Source: CAWIVH01 sp963839475
GTDB lineage: Bacteria; Acidobacteriota; UBA6911
Reading direction: 5' to 3'
Length of the DNA stretch: 64,000 bases
Assembly: GCA_963839475.1 (NCBI GenBank)
Contig: CAWIVH010000017.1
Span: 310,001 to 374,000 of the forward strand
The notes beneath the pieces are model-generated. The model was given only the letters and a program-made list of their open reading frames with translations, had not been told where the DNA came from and made no database searches. The first letter of the stretch is position 1. Each line of letters opens with the position of its first letter. Position numbers and translations under genes: made by a program. Below, piece after piece: positions 47,801-55,763 of this stretch.

Positions 47801-47923
47801 TCGTTTTGTGAGCGCGTCCTGAGAACGGTCGTAACTACCCGCCATGGGAAGCAGGCTGAGAGTGAAAACGATCAGGAGGAGAGAGAACCAGACAACGCGG
47901 CAATGCCGTCGAGAGTCCGCCAT
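44879..47923 (-). CDS. Large secreted protein with two internal repeats and a TIG-type domain
   Basis: 1014 residues. A signal peptide covers about 10-30 (VVWFSLLLIVFTLSLLPMAG). Residues about 96-325 and 328-560 are two copies of the same unit: each begins with a Q-V-A-D-G motif (RMIFAQVADG; RLIFPQVADG) and contains RLVTSGSG-type, IDDKGL-type and FEG segments. A region near 748-830 (ITALWPLFATAGDILTLQGS) is an IPT/TIG domain. GGAGG lies four bases before the ATG at 47923. It is likely an extracellular adhesive or matrix protein; that is inference. A lipoprotein gene follows. Confidence 0.82.
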   Translation of the reverse strand: MADSRRHCRVVWFSLLLIVFTLSLLPMAGSYDRSQDALTKRFLEACGITVQELEAHGFYGLARLLRGEPENAAPASSLPRWNLPSGYQASNSTVRMIFAQVADGAIPGTNRSYQTTFLLVNDSHYSVDGILKFYDDNGAPLKLTVGAVTDSNFPIYVYKGEILRLVTSGTGKLQTGWASIETNQPLTGTSSFAIRDVYGKYYTDVGVAESLLGTGFTIFAYSKGSTYTGLALVNPSDTNPVVLSLELIDDKGLRIAETSQRLGPRGHTARFLNEFFPTVANISNFEGSLAVNSTDGQRFAGITLRLNGDQFTSLPMVAPPAAGSTTDRLIFPQVADGLLGKLKYATSLILMNNSTDRATGRIALFKSDGTPMVVTIAGKTAALFDFDLPARAVTRLVTSGSGDAKVGWCRVSMDRPISGVAIFHVFDSQGQALAEVGVNSADLMTRFNLIADSIGFFDTGIAVANPSESTQTAYVNFNLYDKFGIWLARRKEIMTLAPSKHQALFITQLFPDYAGISEFEGLIQVSSDLPLAAMTLRSLDEKLTSVPILTEVHGFAPDTGIEFAQNLAGTASAMRWQLRLNSYDLATASMKVTCPGLKFQSSGIKKGDEIGFGTLLLGDNRSDSGFLKLLVTNTNPLEFRAVADFPLLRSYNLSAYELFTARVSNSTSGALIFEISSVSLGRSQWNGGTRVDLDFSFHPDLILLPATAGSATVAIDYVSSSGIAGYLVPKVLRSSTQPLTFAAPDPAKPNITALWPLFATAGDILTLQGSNFGTNPKIIFPLAKNASLTAFPLQADSGSLSVLVPEGIISGAIRVDNGSGPGNGYIFRVLYAPSAELILSSNAPGSDAPFTLKFNQSPLELPTIALNLNILNVDRTLSGLAKGAIVGSFRLVKDYGSSFSNDVDLELRVSSSETDKLVLYLAYKNDPTDYRKGTITVTRIPLPGSGLAFSYVPGTFPEAPYLLLYPTQLEIAFSGLPIKLPISTDSRACLAARLQSGPSDLGGMPTAVTVHIAK

Positions 47924-47955
47924 AGGACCTCCGCATTTCCAGAGTTCTGGCTCCC

Positions 47956-47986
47956 ATTATATTCCTGATGTTTCCTATTCTAACAA
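47956..47986 (-). promoter_or_regulatory. Possible promoter of the large secreted protein gene
   Basis: TATAAT (47956-47961) on the minus strand with TTGTTA (47981-47986) at a 19-base spacing. The -10 is a full match; the spacer is two bases long of ideal. Confidence 0.4.
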
Positions 47987-48075
47987 GCCAAAAGTGGTTC
48001 CAGCGTGAGGAGTCCAATGGGCACTGAACGATTAAAGATGCACATTCCCGGCGTCACTCTTGCTGCCGATCACTG

Positions 48076-48663
48076 CTATTTTAATTCAGGAGGAACGGGG
48101 CGATCGGCCGTCACCACCTCGTTTGTAACGGCCGCGATCAACCAGCGGCCATCCCGCTTGACGAGGAGCCAGCTGTCAACGCCTCTCTGGGGAGGAACGG
48201 TGAAGCCGGTAATTTCAGCCTCATAGAGGACCAGGACATGGGCCATCTCCCCATACTCCCAGGCCTTCATCCGTATGACCTTTTCGGTGAATCCAATTTC
48301 TTTGGGAACCACGGTCCGGTCGCCTCTTTTAAACGGCCGTTCATAGAAATCGACGAAATCCTGGATGAATCCGTCCAGAGAAAACACTTTCGTGGCTGTC
48401 CGGCTGGTGCGCAACACTACGATTGCTTCCTTGAGAAAGCAGGCCCGCACTTTTTCCCAGTCGGATAGTGTCCCCGCGGTGGAACTGACCAGGCTGTAGA
48501 TTCTCGCTACCGATTCCCCGGCCGCGGGAGAAGAATCCTGAGCATGGGCATTCTGAGATTGAACTGCGCCGCCGCCGAAACAAACCAGGGCCAGAATCAC
48601 CCCGGCACTTAGTCTGTGTGTCGATTTTAGAAAAGATGCGCAACCTGTTCTCTCCGATCTCAC
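48076..48663 (-). CDS. Secreted NTF2-like (DUF4440/SnoaL-type) protein
   Basis: 195 residues from the GTG at 48663, where GGAGGT lies four bases upstream; the frame is open to 48789. A signal peptide spans about 15-40 (LSAGVILALVCFGGGAVQSQ, then AxA). The mature part has the cone-shaped NTF2 pattern: an early helix with a Trp (LSDWEKVRACFL), a central helix (DGFIQDFVDFYER), and the closing strands VDSWLLVKRDGRWLIAAVTN. Ligand or reaction unknown. Confidence 0.8.
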   Translation of the reverse strand: MRSERTGCASFLKSTHRLSAGVILALVCFGGGAVQSQNAHAQDSSPAAGESVARIYSLVSSTAGTLSDWEKVRACFLKEAIVVLRTSRTATKVFSLDGFIQDFVDFYERPFKRGDRTVVPKEIGFTEKVIRMKAWEYGEMAHVLVLYEAEITGFTVPPQRGVDSWLLVKRDGRWLIAAVTNEVVTADRPVPPELK

Positions 48664-48792
48664 AGATACCTCCGCATTTTTCGATTCCGTTTGAGCCCAT
48701 GTTACACCCGCATTTCCATTGCCCGGCAAGGTTCCGCCCTGCTTTCCTGGCAACAGCAGGATTTGAGGCATGAATCTGCCGGAACACAAACC

Positions 48793-49320
48793 TCATTCGT
48801 TCCCAAAAGCACCGCCGCGGCTTCCACAAAAAAAGTAGCGGAGGGCGAACTGCAGGTTGCGTTCGCTGCTCTTGCTCTGAACCTTTTGCATACTGAAGGT
48901 CCCTGCGGTTGGAGCGGTAAGCATCGCCGAACCGTCATCCTTTTTCGGTTTGAACCAGAAATTGGCATCGGAGGTGCTGTCGGAAAATTTCTTTGGGTCG
49001 CGTGGAAGAGTGGGGTCCCCGTTGATAACCCAGAACTGACCACCACTTCCCGGGCCAACGCCCGCAAAATCATCGGCCGTGCTGATGGAAAACGGGGTTC
49101 CGGTCTGAAACTGAGAAACAAAACTTACCGTCCAGCCGCTGAACAGTTGGCCCGACGGAGACCTGCTCTTTTTCAAGAGCGGGATTTCATAAATCCCGTG
49201 GTGCACCAGCACATGATGACGGTCGTAGTTGCACGGTGCCGAAGATGAGCATCTCGAGCGTAGTGTCGCCATCAAAGTCGTGCCTGACCTGCTCTCCGCC
49301 GATGGGGATGCTATATTCAT
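48793..49320 (-). pseudogene. C-terminal fragment of an Oar-like TonB-dependent receptor
   Basis: About 49230 to 48826 reads as the last strands of an acidobacterial Oar/CarboxypepD_reg TonB receptor: YDRHHVLVHHGIYEIP, FSGWTVSFVSQFQTGTPFSI and a closing SSERNLQFALRYFF. The plug, leader and most of the barrel are absent; upstream sequence falls into other frames. The stop expected directly after the final RYFF is missing, so the frame runs on for 11 residues. It is a remnant and cannot form a pore. It also overlaps no real gene. Confidence 0.75.
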
Positions 49321-49630
49321 CCGACAAATCCGGCCGGTACGAGAATTATGTTACCAGCTACCCGAGGCCTGGCGCCATTCATCAAATCTCCAGAAACGGC
49401 GGGCGGGAGAATGCCCTGGAAACGCGCAGTTCAGCAGGATCCCTGTTCTTGCTGCATTTCCCTCCGCAGCTAGGGTGTTGCAATCTTCCAGGGCATGCGT
49501 GAAAATTTTGGGTTTATCCCTCCTGGCAGGCATTGCAGCGGATAGCTAATAACTCTTGTGAACTATGTGCCCTCCCCCCTCATCTATTAGGTTAGAAGGA
49601 AAGGTGCAGCAGCTAACAGATGAGGGCGCC
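49321..49630. other. Intergenic region between receptor fragment and LPPGL gene
   Basis: 310 bases; no gene supported. It may contain decayed receptor sequence. GAGGG before 49631 is the only clear signal. Confidence 0.4.
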
Positions 49631-49990
49631 ATGAAGCTGAAAATCTTTGTATTCGCGGCTATTTTCTTATGGGTACAGCTGGCGATGGCCAAACAAGGGG
49701 GCCGGAAAAACCAAAGCTGCGATCAGGGTTGCGTCGAACGATATGGTTACGGTTATGAACCACCCGACGCTGGTTTGGGCCAGGGCCTGCCTCCAGGACT
49801 GGCAAAAAGAGATCGCTTGCCCCCCGGGCTTCAAAAGCATCTTTGGAAGCATGGCTCTCTCCCACCCGGCCTGTCCAAGCGGCTCGCCCCCGCACCGGAA
49901 TATTATCTACCCTATCGCGAGCGATATGTGCCGCCGCCCCATTACCATACGCCTGTGCGGCCGAGTGTGAAAATCATCATTAATTTCTGA
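49631..49990 (+). CDS. Small exported protein with three LPPGL repeats
   Basis: 119 residues from the ATG at 49631, GAGGG four bases upstream; the frame is open to 49565. A signal peptide ends near residue 20 (WVQLAMA then K). Three repeated units follow: GLPPGLAKRD, RLPPGLQKHL, SLPPGLSKRL, then a Pro/Tyr-rich tail. LPPGLxK repeats occur in CigR/RcnB-like periplasmic proteins, so a periplasmic role is likely, but the function is not established. Confidence 0.75.
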   Translation: MKLKIFVFAAIFLWVQLAMAKQGGRKNQSCDQGCVERYGYGYEPPDAGLGQGLPPGLAKRDRLPPGLQKHLWKHGSLPPGLSKRLAPAPEYYLPYRERYVPPPHYHTPVRPSVKIIINF

Positions 49991-50009
49991 GGTGGATCCG
50001 GCAGAAGGC

Positions 50010-50085
50010 TGGTAGCGCTACAGGGATTCGAACCCTGGTTTGATGGCTGAGAACCACCCGTCCTAGTCCCCTAGACGATAGCGCC
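50010..50085 (-). tRNA. tRNA-Glu (anticodon CUC)
   Basis: 76 bases including an encoded CCA. The acceptor stem GGCGCTA/TAGCGCT-type pairing, the anticodon loop TTCTCAG with stem GGTGG/CCATC (one G-U), and the T arm AGGGTTCGAATCCCTG are all present. The D arm GTCTAGGGGACTAGGAC is typical of bacterial tRNA-Glu. Confidence 0.96.
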
Positions 50086-50103
50086 TCTCTCAAAAGGAGG
50101 CTC

Positions 50104-50132
50104 ATGGTATCAAAGCATCCATGACGCGTCAA
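50104..50132 (-). promoter_or_regulatory. Promoter of tRNA-Glu
   Basis: TTGACG (50127-50132), 17-base spacer, TACCAT (50104-50109), about 12 bases before the expected start of the tRNA transcript leader. Confidence 0.6.
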
Positions 50133-50318
50133 CCCGTAGATTGCCTGATTCGGCAATGAATTCCGTTCATCAAGACCGAAACAGACCGGCCGCAATGGCT
50201 CCAAAGGTTCCTGCTATTCATCGCTCCCTTCCCTTCCACTGAAATCGAAGAGAAACTCCAACATGGGAGGCAGGATGTGTATGTGCTAACATCTGCGGTC
50301 CTTCAAGTCCGGCTATTT

Positions 50319-51248
50319 ATGAAAAAATACCCTATCCTCCTGGTGATTTTGGGATCCATACTTTGGGGAACAGACTCCCTGTTCCGCCGGCCCTTGACCC
50401 AAACCCTGTCACCCGTCACCATCGTATTCCTCGAACATTGCATCCTCGTGCTGGTCATGCTCCCGATTCTATTGAAATCGAAATCTGCACTGGTTCGGCT
50501 GACCGGGCGCGATTGGATTTCGCTGTTCTTCATTGCCATCGGTGGCTCGGTCGCCGCAACCAGCCTCTTCACATATTCCATCAAACTCGGCAACCCCAGC
50601 GTCACGGTCCTGTTGCAGAAAACCCAGCCATTTTTCACCCTCGTTCTTGCCCGGTGGCTGCTGAAAGAAAAGCCCGGTCGCTGGTTCTGGATCTGGCTCC
50701 CCCCGGCTGTCGCCGGAGCTTACCTGATTTCCAGCCCTGACTGGCGCGCCGGGTTCACAATCGATCCTCAGCAGCCTTTGAGCATTCTGGCTGCGCTCGG
50801 CGCCGCCTGCCTGTGGGGCTCTTCCACGGTCTTTGGCCGCCATATCGTTTCTCGTATGCCGGTCCCGGCTCTTACCGGGATGCGATTCCTAATCGCCCTG
50901 CCGGTTCTAGCCGTACTATTTGCCTGGCAGCCAGCCGCCTTGCGCCTGCTGCCCGATTCCACCCTATCGGCAGGCTCCGTCCTTGCCATGGCTCTTATCC
51001 CCGGGCTGGCGGCACTGGCGCTTTATTACCGGGGTTTGCAGGCGACGCCGGCATCGTTGGCTGCCGTCGGCGAAATGGCGTTTCCTCTAACGGCAATTGC
51101 CGCAAACCGGCTCATACTCGGGATCAGCCTGAGCCCCTCCCAGTTCCTCGGCGGATTTATTCTAGTGATATCTGTAACCGCACTTTCGATTCTGAGCGCC
51201 CGCGATCGCCTCGCCCGGATTCAGACGCAATCATTGTTTACTATGTAA
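50319..51248 (+). CDS. EamA/DMT-family transporter
   Basis: 309 residues from the ATG at 50319; the frame is open to 50277. About ten membrane helices arranged as two EamA halves (first PILLVILGSILWGTDSLFRR; second ILAALGAACLWGSSTVFGRH), which is the drug/metabolite transporter layout. The substrate cannot be read from sequence. Transcribed with the ispH-hpn run, 105 bases upstream of ispH. Confidence 0.88.
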   Translation: MKKYPILLVILGSILWGTDSLFRRPLTQTLSPVTIVFLEHCILVLVMLPILLKSKSALVRLTGRDWISLFFIAIGGSVAATSLFTYSIKLGNPSVTVLLQKTQPFFTLVLARWLLKEKPGRWFWIWLPPAVAGAYLISSPDWRAGFTIDPQQPLSILAALGAACLWGSSTVFGRHIVSRMPVPALTGMRFLIALPVLAVLFAWQPAALRLLPDSTLSAGSVLAMALIPGLAALALYYRGLQATPASLAAVGEMAFPLTAIAANRLILGISLSPSQFLGGFILVISVTALSILSARDRLARIQTQSLFTM

Positions 51249-51353
51249 TTAGTATAATTTGTCCTATTTAAATCAATGTTTTATCTGGTTTTATCCCTCC
51301 GTTCTGGAAAGCCCTTGCCAAGGCTTGGAGCCGGGAATAATATTGGACGCCAA

Positions 51354-52322
51354 ATGAAAGAAGACACTGCGATTAGGGATGGCAGGGTGCTGCTTGCATC
51401 CCCCCGCGGATTCTGTGCGGGGGTGGTACGCGCCATAGACATCGTCAATCTGGCCCTCGAGAAATATGGGCAGCCGCTCTATGTCCGCCGGGAGATAGTC
51501 CACAACAAGTTTGTTGTCAATGAATTGAAGCAAAAGGGCACCATTTTCGTGGATGATCTGGAGGAAGTGCCTTTCGGCGGAAGGGTGATTTTCAGCGCTC
51601 ACGGAGTTTCGCCTGAGGTCAAGGCGCGCGCTAAAGCCCGCAATCTGAATGTCATTGACGCGACCTGCCCCCTTGTGACCAAGGTCCACAACGAGGCGAT
51701 CAAATATGCGCGGGCGGGTTATACAATTATCCTGATCGGGCACGCCGACCATGATGAGGTTGAGGGCACTCTGGGGGAAGCACCCGCCGTCATGCACGTG
51801 GTGAGTTCCGCCGATGAAGTCGACAGGTTGGAATTGCCGAGTCCGGGGCGCATTGCCTATCTCACCCAGACGACTTTGAGCCTTGATGACACCCGGGATA
51901 TCATCTCCCGGCTGAGGCAAAAATTCCCGCATATCCAAGGACCGGCATCCGAAGACATCTGCTACGCGACCCAAAATCGCCAGGGAGCGGTGCTCGAGCT
52001 TGCCCAGCATACGGAAATGATCCTGGTTGTCGGCTCAAAAAACAGCTCCAATTCACGCCGCCTGGTTGAGGTGTCGCAAAGCGCGGGTGTTCCCGCCTAT
52101 CTGATCGACAGCAGCGAGGATATTCAACCATCCTGGCTCGAGGGCGTCCGGACCGTCGGGTTGACCGCAGGCGCATCGGCTCCCGAGGAACTAGTTGAAA
52201 GCGTAGCTGCCTATTTGAATCAAATGGGATATCCCCACGTGGAAACGGTGGGCAGCATCGTTGAGCATGTGGAGTTTGCCCTTCCACCCGAACTGGCAAA
52301 GGCTCAGCATTTTAAACCGTAG
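51354..52322 (+). CDS. ispH: 4-hydroxy-3-methylbut-2-enyl diphosphate reductase
   Basis: 322 residues from the ATG at 51354. It makes IPP and DMAPP in the last step of the MEP pathway. The three cluster cysteines are in SPRGFCAGVVRAID, DATCPLVTKVH and SEDICYATQNRQ. HGVSPEV and the catalytic glutamate region (HDEVEGTLGE) are present. A TATAAT at 51253-51258 is a possible -10 box. It supplies prenyl units for the hpn genes that follow. Confidence 0.96.
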   Translation: MKEDTAIRDGRVLLASPRGFCAGVVRAIDIVNLALEKYGQPLYVRREIVHNKFVVNELKQKGTIFVDDLEEVPFGGRVIFSAHGVSPEVKARAKARNLNVIDATCPLVTKVHNEAIKYARAGYTIILIGHADHDEVEGTLGEAPAVMHVVSSADEVDRLELPSPGRIAYLTQTTLSLDDTRDIISRLRQKFPHIQGPASEDICYATQNRQGAVLELAQHTEMILVVGSKNSSNSRRLVEVSQSAGVPAYLIDSSEDIQPSWLEGVRTVGLTAGASAPEELVESVAAYLNQMGYPHVETVGSIVEHVEFALPPELAKAQHFKP

Positions 52323-52502
52323 CTGGCAGGCGTCTCGCCATCCTGATAATGGCTGCCACCGATCCTGCGCCCGGAAATGGAAATGTCCATTGGTTTCGGT
52401 TATAATTATCAGTTTACTTACGATTTGAAAATGACATCGTGCCCATGGGGCCGGGCGGCATCATAGGCCGGACGTCCCCCCGGGGCATACTTCAGAGGTT
52501 CA

Positions 52503-53543
52503 ATGGCAGGCGATTTTACATTTGTGACGGGAGCCACCGGCTTTGTGGGTAGCCACGTCGTGCGACAGCTCCTTCAGCGCGGCGACCGGGTAAGGATCCT
52601 GGCACGAAACTCCAGCCTCAAATCAAACATCGAGCGGCTGGGCTGTGAGATCGTAATCGGAGACCTGAAGGATCCCAAATCTCTGGACCGGTGCGTACAG
52701 GGATGCCGGCTGGTTTATCACGTCGCGGCAGACTACCGGCTGTGGAGCCCCAATCCCCAGGAAATCTATGATAACAACGTGGCGGGGACACGCAACCTGC
52801 TCTCTGCCTGCTGCGAAGCTGCCGTCGAGAAGGTGATCTACACCAGCACGGTCGGGACCATCGGCCGCCGGCGTGACGGGTTGCCGGCCGACGAACACAC
52901 CCCGGTTTCTCTCGACGACATGATCGGCCATTACAAGCGCTCCAAGTTTATGGCGGAAGGGGTCGCTCATGAATTCGCCGCCTCAGGGTTGCCGGTTGTG
53001 ATCGTCAACCCGACCACGCCAGTCGGAACAGCAGATGTCAAGCCAACCCCGACAGGGAAAATCATCCTCGATTTTCTAAAGGGCCGGATGCCGGCTTACG
53101 TGGACACAGGACTGAATATCGTCGATGTCGAGGATGTCGCCCGCGGCCACCTGCTCGCAGAAGAAAAAGGACAGCCGGGTGAAAGGTACCTTCTCGGAGC
53201 CGAAAACTGGAGCCTGGAGGAAATCCTGGACGCCCTGGCGGCGATTTGCGGCAAAAAGCCGCCGCGGGTCAGGATTCCGTGGATCGCCGCGATGATGTTC
53301 GGGTATTTGGATAACTTCTTCATGGGGAGCATTCTACGCCGGGAGCCATTCATTCCATTCGAGGGGGTACGGATGGCCCGGCACAAGATGTATGTCAGCA
53401 CTGAGAAAGCGAGGCGGGATCTGGGATATGAGCCCGGACCGGTGAAGCACGCGTTGAAAAAGGCAGTAGATTATTTCCAGCACGAATGGCATCCCGCCAC
53501 CAGCGCAGACCGTGTATCCAACCTTCGAACCGATGCCATCTAA
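52503..53543 (+). CDS. hpnA: Hopanoid-associated NAD-dependent sugar epimerase HpnA
   Basis: 346 residues. Short-chain dehydrogenase Rossmann fold (FVTGATGFVGSHVVRQLL), with active-site HYKRSKFMAE (YxxxK) and the HpnA-type VYHVAADYRLWSPNP. GAGG precedes the ATG at 52503. HpnA is found with hopanoid genes, and its exact reaction is not well established in general. hpnD follows after two dehydrogenases. A TATAAT at 52401-52406 may mark a promoter. Confidence 0.92.
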   Translation: MAGDFTFVTGATGFVGSHVVRQLLQRGDRVRILARNSSLKSNIERLGCEIVIGDLKDPKSLDRCVQGCRLVYHVAADYRLWSPNPQEIYDNNVAGTRNLLSACCEAAVEKVIYTSTVGTIGRRRDGLPADEHTPVSLDDMIGHYKRSKFMAEGVAHEFAASGLPVVIVNPTTPVGTADVKPTPTGKIILDFLKGRMPAYVDTGLNIVDVEDVARGHLLAEEKGQPGERYLLGAENWSLEEILDALAAICGKKPPRVRIPWIAAMMFGYLDNFFMGSILRREPFIPFEGVRMARHKMYVSTEKARRDLGYEPGPVKHALKKAVDYFQHEWHPATSADRVSNLRTDAI

Positions 53544-53585
53544 CCATGAAACCTGTCGGAACTGAGATAGAGGAAAACTCGTAAT

Positions 53586-54683
53586 ATGGCGGCAAACATG
53601 GCAACAATCTCATCCGGAACACCGGTCGTTGATCCGGTCATGAGAGCCGCAGTCTATCGTGGGCCCGACCGGATCGTGATGGAACCCCTTCCCGTCCCGG
53701 GTATACTCGATTCCGAAATCCTGGTGCGCGTTCGCTCCTGTGGCGTATGCGGAACCGACATTAAAAAAATCGAACACGGGCTGGTGCCACCACCAAGGAT
53801 TTTCGGGCATGAAATTGCCGGGATCGTGGAAAGGGTCGGCAAGAACGTTACCGCATTCTCGCCCGGGGATCGCGTGGCGGTGCATCACCACATCCCCTGC
53901 CGCAATTGTTTCTACTGCAGCGAAAGGCTTTTTTCCCAGTGCGAATCGTACCGAAGGACCGGCACGACCGCCGGTTTTGAACCGGCGGGAGGGGGGTTCT
54001 CGGAGTTCGTCCGGGTCATGGATTGGATCGTAGAGCACGGCACCGTTCGCATCCCGGGAGAAATCAGTTTCGACGAAGCCAGTTTTCTCGAGCCCTTGAA
54101 TACTTGCCTCAAAGCCCTGGAAACCGCCCGCGTCAAGCGCGGCGAAGTCGCCGTCATTTTCGGCCAGGGTCCCGTAGGGCTCCTGATGATGCAGGCAGCA
54201 GTCTGCGAAGGAGTCCGGGTCGTTGGCCTGGACTTCATCCCCAGCCGACTGGAGATTTCCCGGGAACTGGGAGCGACCGCTGCAATAAATCCGAAAGAGG
54301 AAGATGCCAGCCGGGCCCTGTTTGAATGGACCGAAGGACGCGGTGCCGACCTGGCCATCGTTGCCACCGCAGATCCCAGGGCTGTCGCCGAAGCCCAGCG
54401 CCTGGTTCGGCGGGGAGGACGGGTGTTGCTGTTCGCGCAGACCGTTCCTGGCGAGATGATTCCTGTCGACGCGTCACGCATCTGCATGGAGGAGAAGCAG
54501 CTGATCGGCAGCTACAGCGCCTCTGTGGATTTGCAGGTCAAGGCCGCAGATCTTATCTTCAGCCGGAAAATCAACGTAAGCCGGCTCGTCACCCACCGGT
54601 TCCCGCTTGAAAAGCTGCCGGAGGCCGTTCACCTGGCATCACATCCCTCGGAAGAATCGCTAAAGGTAGTGATACAGCCATGA
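53586..54683 (+). CDS. Zinc-dependent medium-chain dehydrogenase 1
   Basis: 365 residues. The alcohol/polyol dehydrogenase layout is complete: catalytic zinc CGVCGTDIKKIEHG and GHEIAG, four structural-zinc Cys (CRNCFYCSERLFSQC), and a Rossmann loop FGQGPVGLLMMQ. NAD(P)-linked oxidation of a secondary alcohol is expected; the substrate is unknown. It overlaps the next dehydrogenase gene as ATGA and lies between hpnA and hpnD, which suggests a hopanoid-linked or isoprenoid-linked alcohol. Confidence 0.88.
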   Translation: MAANMATISSGTPVVDPVMRAAVYRGPDRIVMEPLPVPGILDSEILVRVRSCGVCGTDIKKIEHGLVPPPRIFGHEIAGIVERVGKNVTAFSPGDRVAVHHHIPCRNCFYCSERLFSQCESYRRTGTTAGFEPAGGGFSEFVRVMDWIVEHGTVRIPGEISFDEASFLEPLNTCLKALETARVKRGEVAVIFGQGPVGLLMMQAAVCEGVRVVGLDFIPSRLEISRELGATAAINPKEEDASRALFEWTEGRGADLAIVATADPRAVAEAQRLVRRGGRVLLFAQTVPGEMIPVDASRICMEEKQLIGSYSASVDLQVKAADLIFSRKINVSRLVTHRFPLEKLPEAVHLASHPSEESLKVVIQP

Positions 54684-55741
54684 GAGAGCTTATCAAAGTC
54701 ACCAGAGACAAAATGACCGCCGCGGTCTTATACGGGAAGCGGGATGTGCGGATCGAGCAGATTCCCATCCCGCGCATCGAACCCGGCGAAGTCCTGGTTC
54801 GCATCAAGGCAGCGTTAACCTGCGGCACCGATTTGAAGGTCTACCGGCAGGGATTCCATGCCCGGATGATTGTGCCGCCTTCCGTTTTCGGGCACGAACT
54901 CGCCGGCGTCGTCGAGGAAGTCGGTGCGGGAGTGGATAGTTTTTCTCCCGGGATGCGGGTGGTTTCCGCCAATTCCGGCCCCTGCAATCGATGTTTCTTC
55001 TGCGAGCGCCATCTGGCAAACCTCTGCGAAGACCTGCAATTCATCAACGGCGCCTATGCCGAATTCATCCGGATCCCGGAACGGATCGTGCGCCAGAACC
55101 TGCTGATTCTGCCCGACAGCCTCACTTTTCACGAAGCAGCCCTGGTCGAACCTCTCGCCTGCGTACTCAGGGCAGTCGAGGAAACCCAGGTCGCCGAAGG
55201 CGACACGGTCGTGGTAATCGGGATGGGGCCTATCGGCCTGATGTTCGTGCAGGTTCTGAAAAGCCTTGGAGCCAATGTGATCGCGGTCGGCAAGCGTGCC
55301 AGTCATCTCGCGCAGGCCCAAAAGATGGGTGCGGATCATGCGCTGGATTCCTCGCAGTCGAATGTCGTGGAGCAGGTGCGAAAAATCGCCATGGCCCGGC
55401 GGGGAGCCGATGTCGTGATCGAGGCCGTCGGCACCACGGAAACCTGGCAACAGGCAATGGCCATGGTCCGGCGGGGCGGCACCATCAACCTTTTTGGCGG
55501 CTGCCCCTCGGGGACGCACATTCCGCTGGATACCACTTTGATCCATTATTCCGAGATTTCGATCAAGGCGAGCTTCCATCACACTCCGCGGCACATTCGC
55601 GAAGCGCTCGATGCCATACACCACGGGCAAATCAGGGCTCAGCAGCTCATTACCGGAGAGGAACGCCTCTCCTCGCTGCGCAGCGTCATGGAACGGCTGA
55701 TGAACAAAAACGGCGATCTCAAGATCGCCATTATCCCCTAG
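54680..55741 (+). CDS. Zinc-dependent medium-chain dehydrogenase 2
   Basis: 353 residues. The same family as the gene before it: CGTDLKVYRQG, GHELAG, structural-zinc Cys CNRCFFCERHLANLC, and IGMGPIGLMFVQVLK. The ATG at 54680 overlaps the previous stop (ATGA); ATG at 54713 is an alternative. The two are paralogous but clearly diverged, so they probably act on different steps or form a heteromer. hpnD starts 22 bases after it stops. Confidence 0.88.
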   Translation: MRELIKVTRDKMTAAVLYGKRDVRIEQIPIPRIEPGEVLVRIKAALTCGTDLKVYRQGFHARMIVPPSVFGHELAGVVEEVGAGVDSFSPGMRVVSANSGPCNRCFFCERHLANLCEDLQFINGAYAEFIRIPERIVRQNLLILPDSLTFHEAALVEPLACVLRAVEETQVAEGDTVVVIGMGPIGLMFVQVLKSLGANVIAVGKRASHLAQAQKMGADHALDSSQSNVVEQVRKIAMARRGADVVIEAVGTTETWQQAMAMVRRGGTINLFGGCPSGTHIPLDTTLIHYSEISIKASFHHTPRHIREALDAIHHGQIRAQQLITGEERLSSLRSVMERLMNKNGDLKIAIIP

Positions 55742-55763
55742 ACCTGCCCTGACCGGAGGTGAG

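Noticed and set aside
49980..50204. Minus-strand frame with LSHQTRVRIPVALPAF
   Set aside because: Reads through tRNA-Glu; the sequence is translated tRNA.
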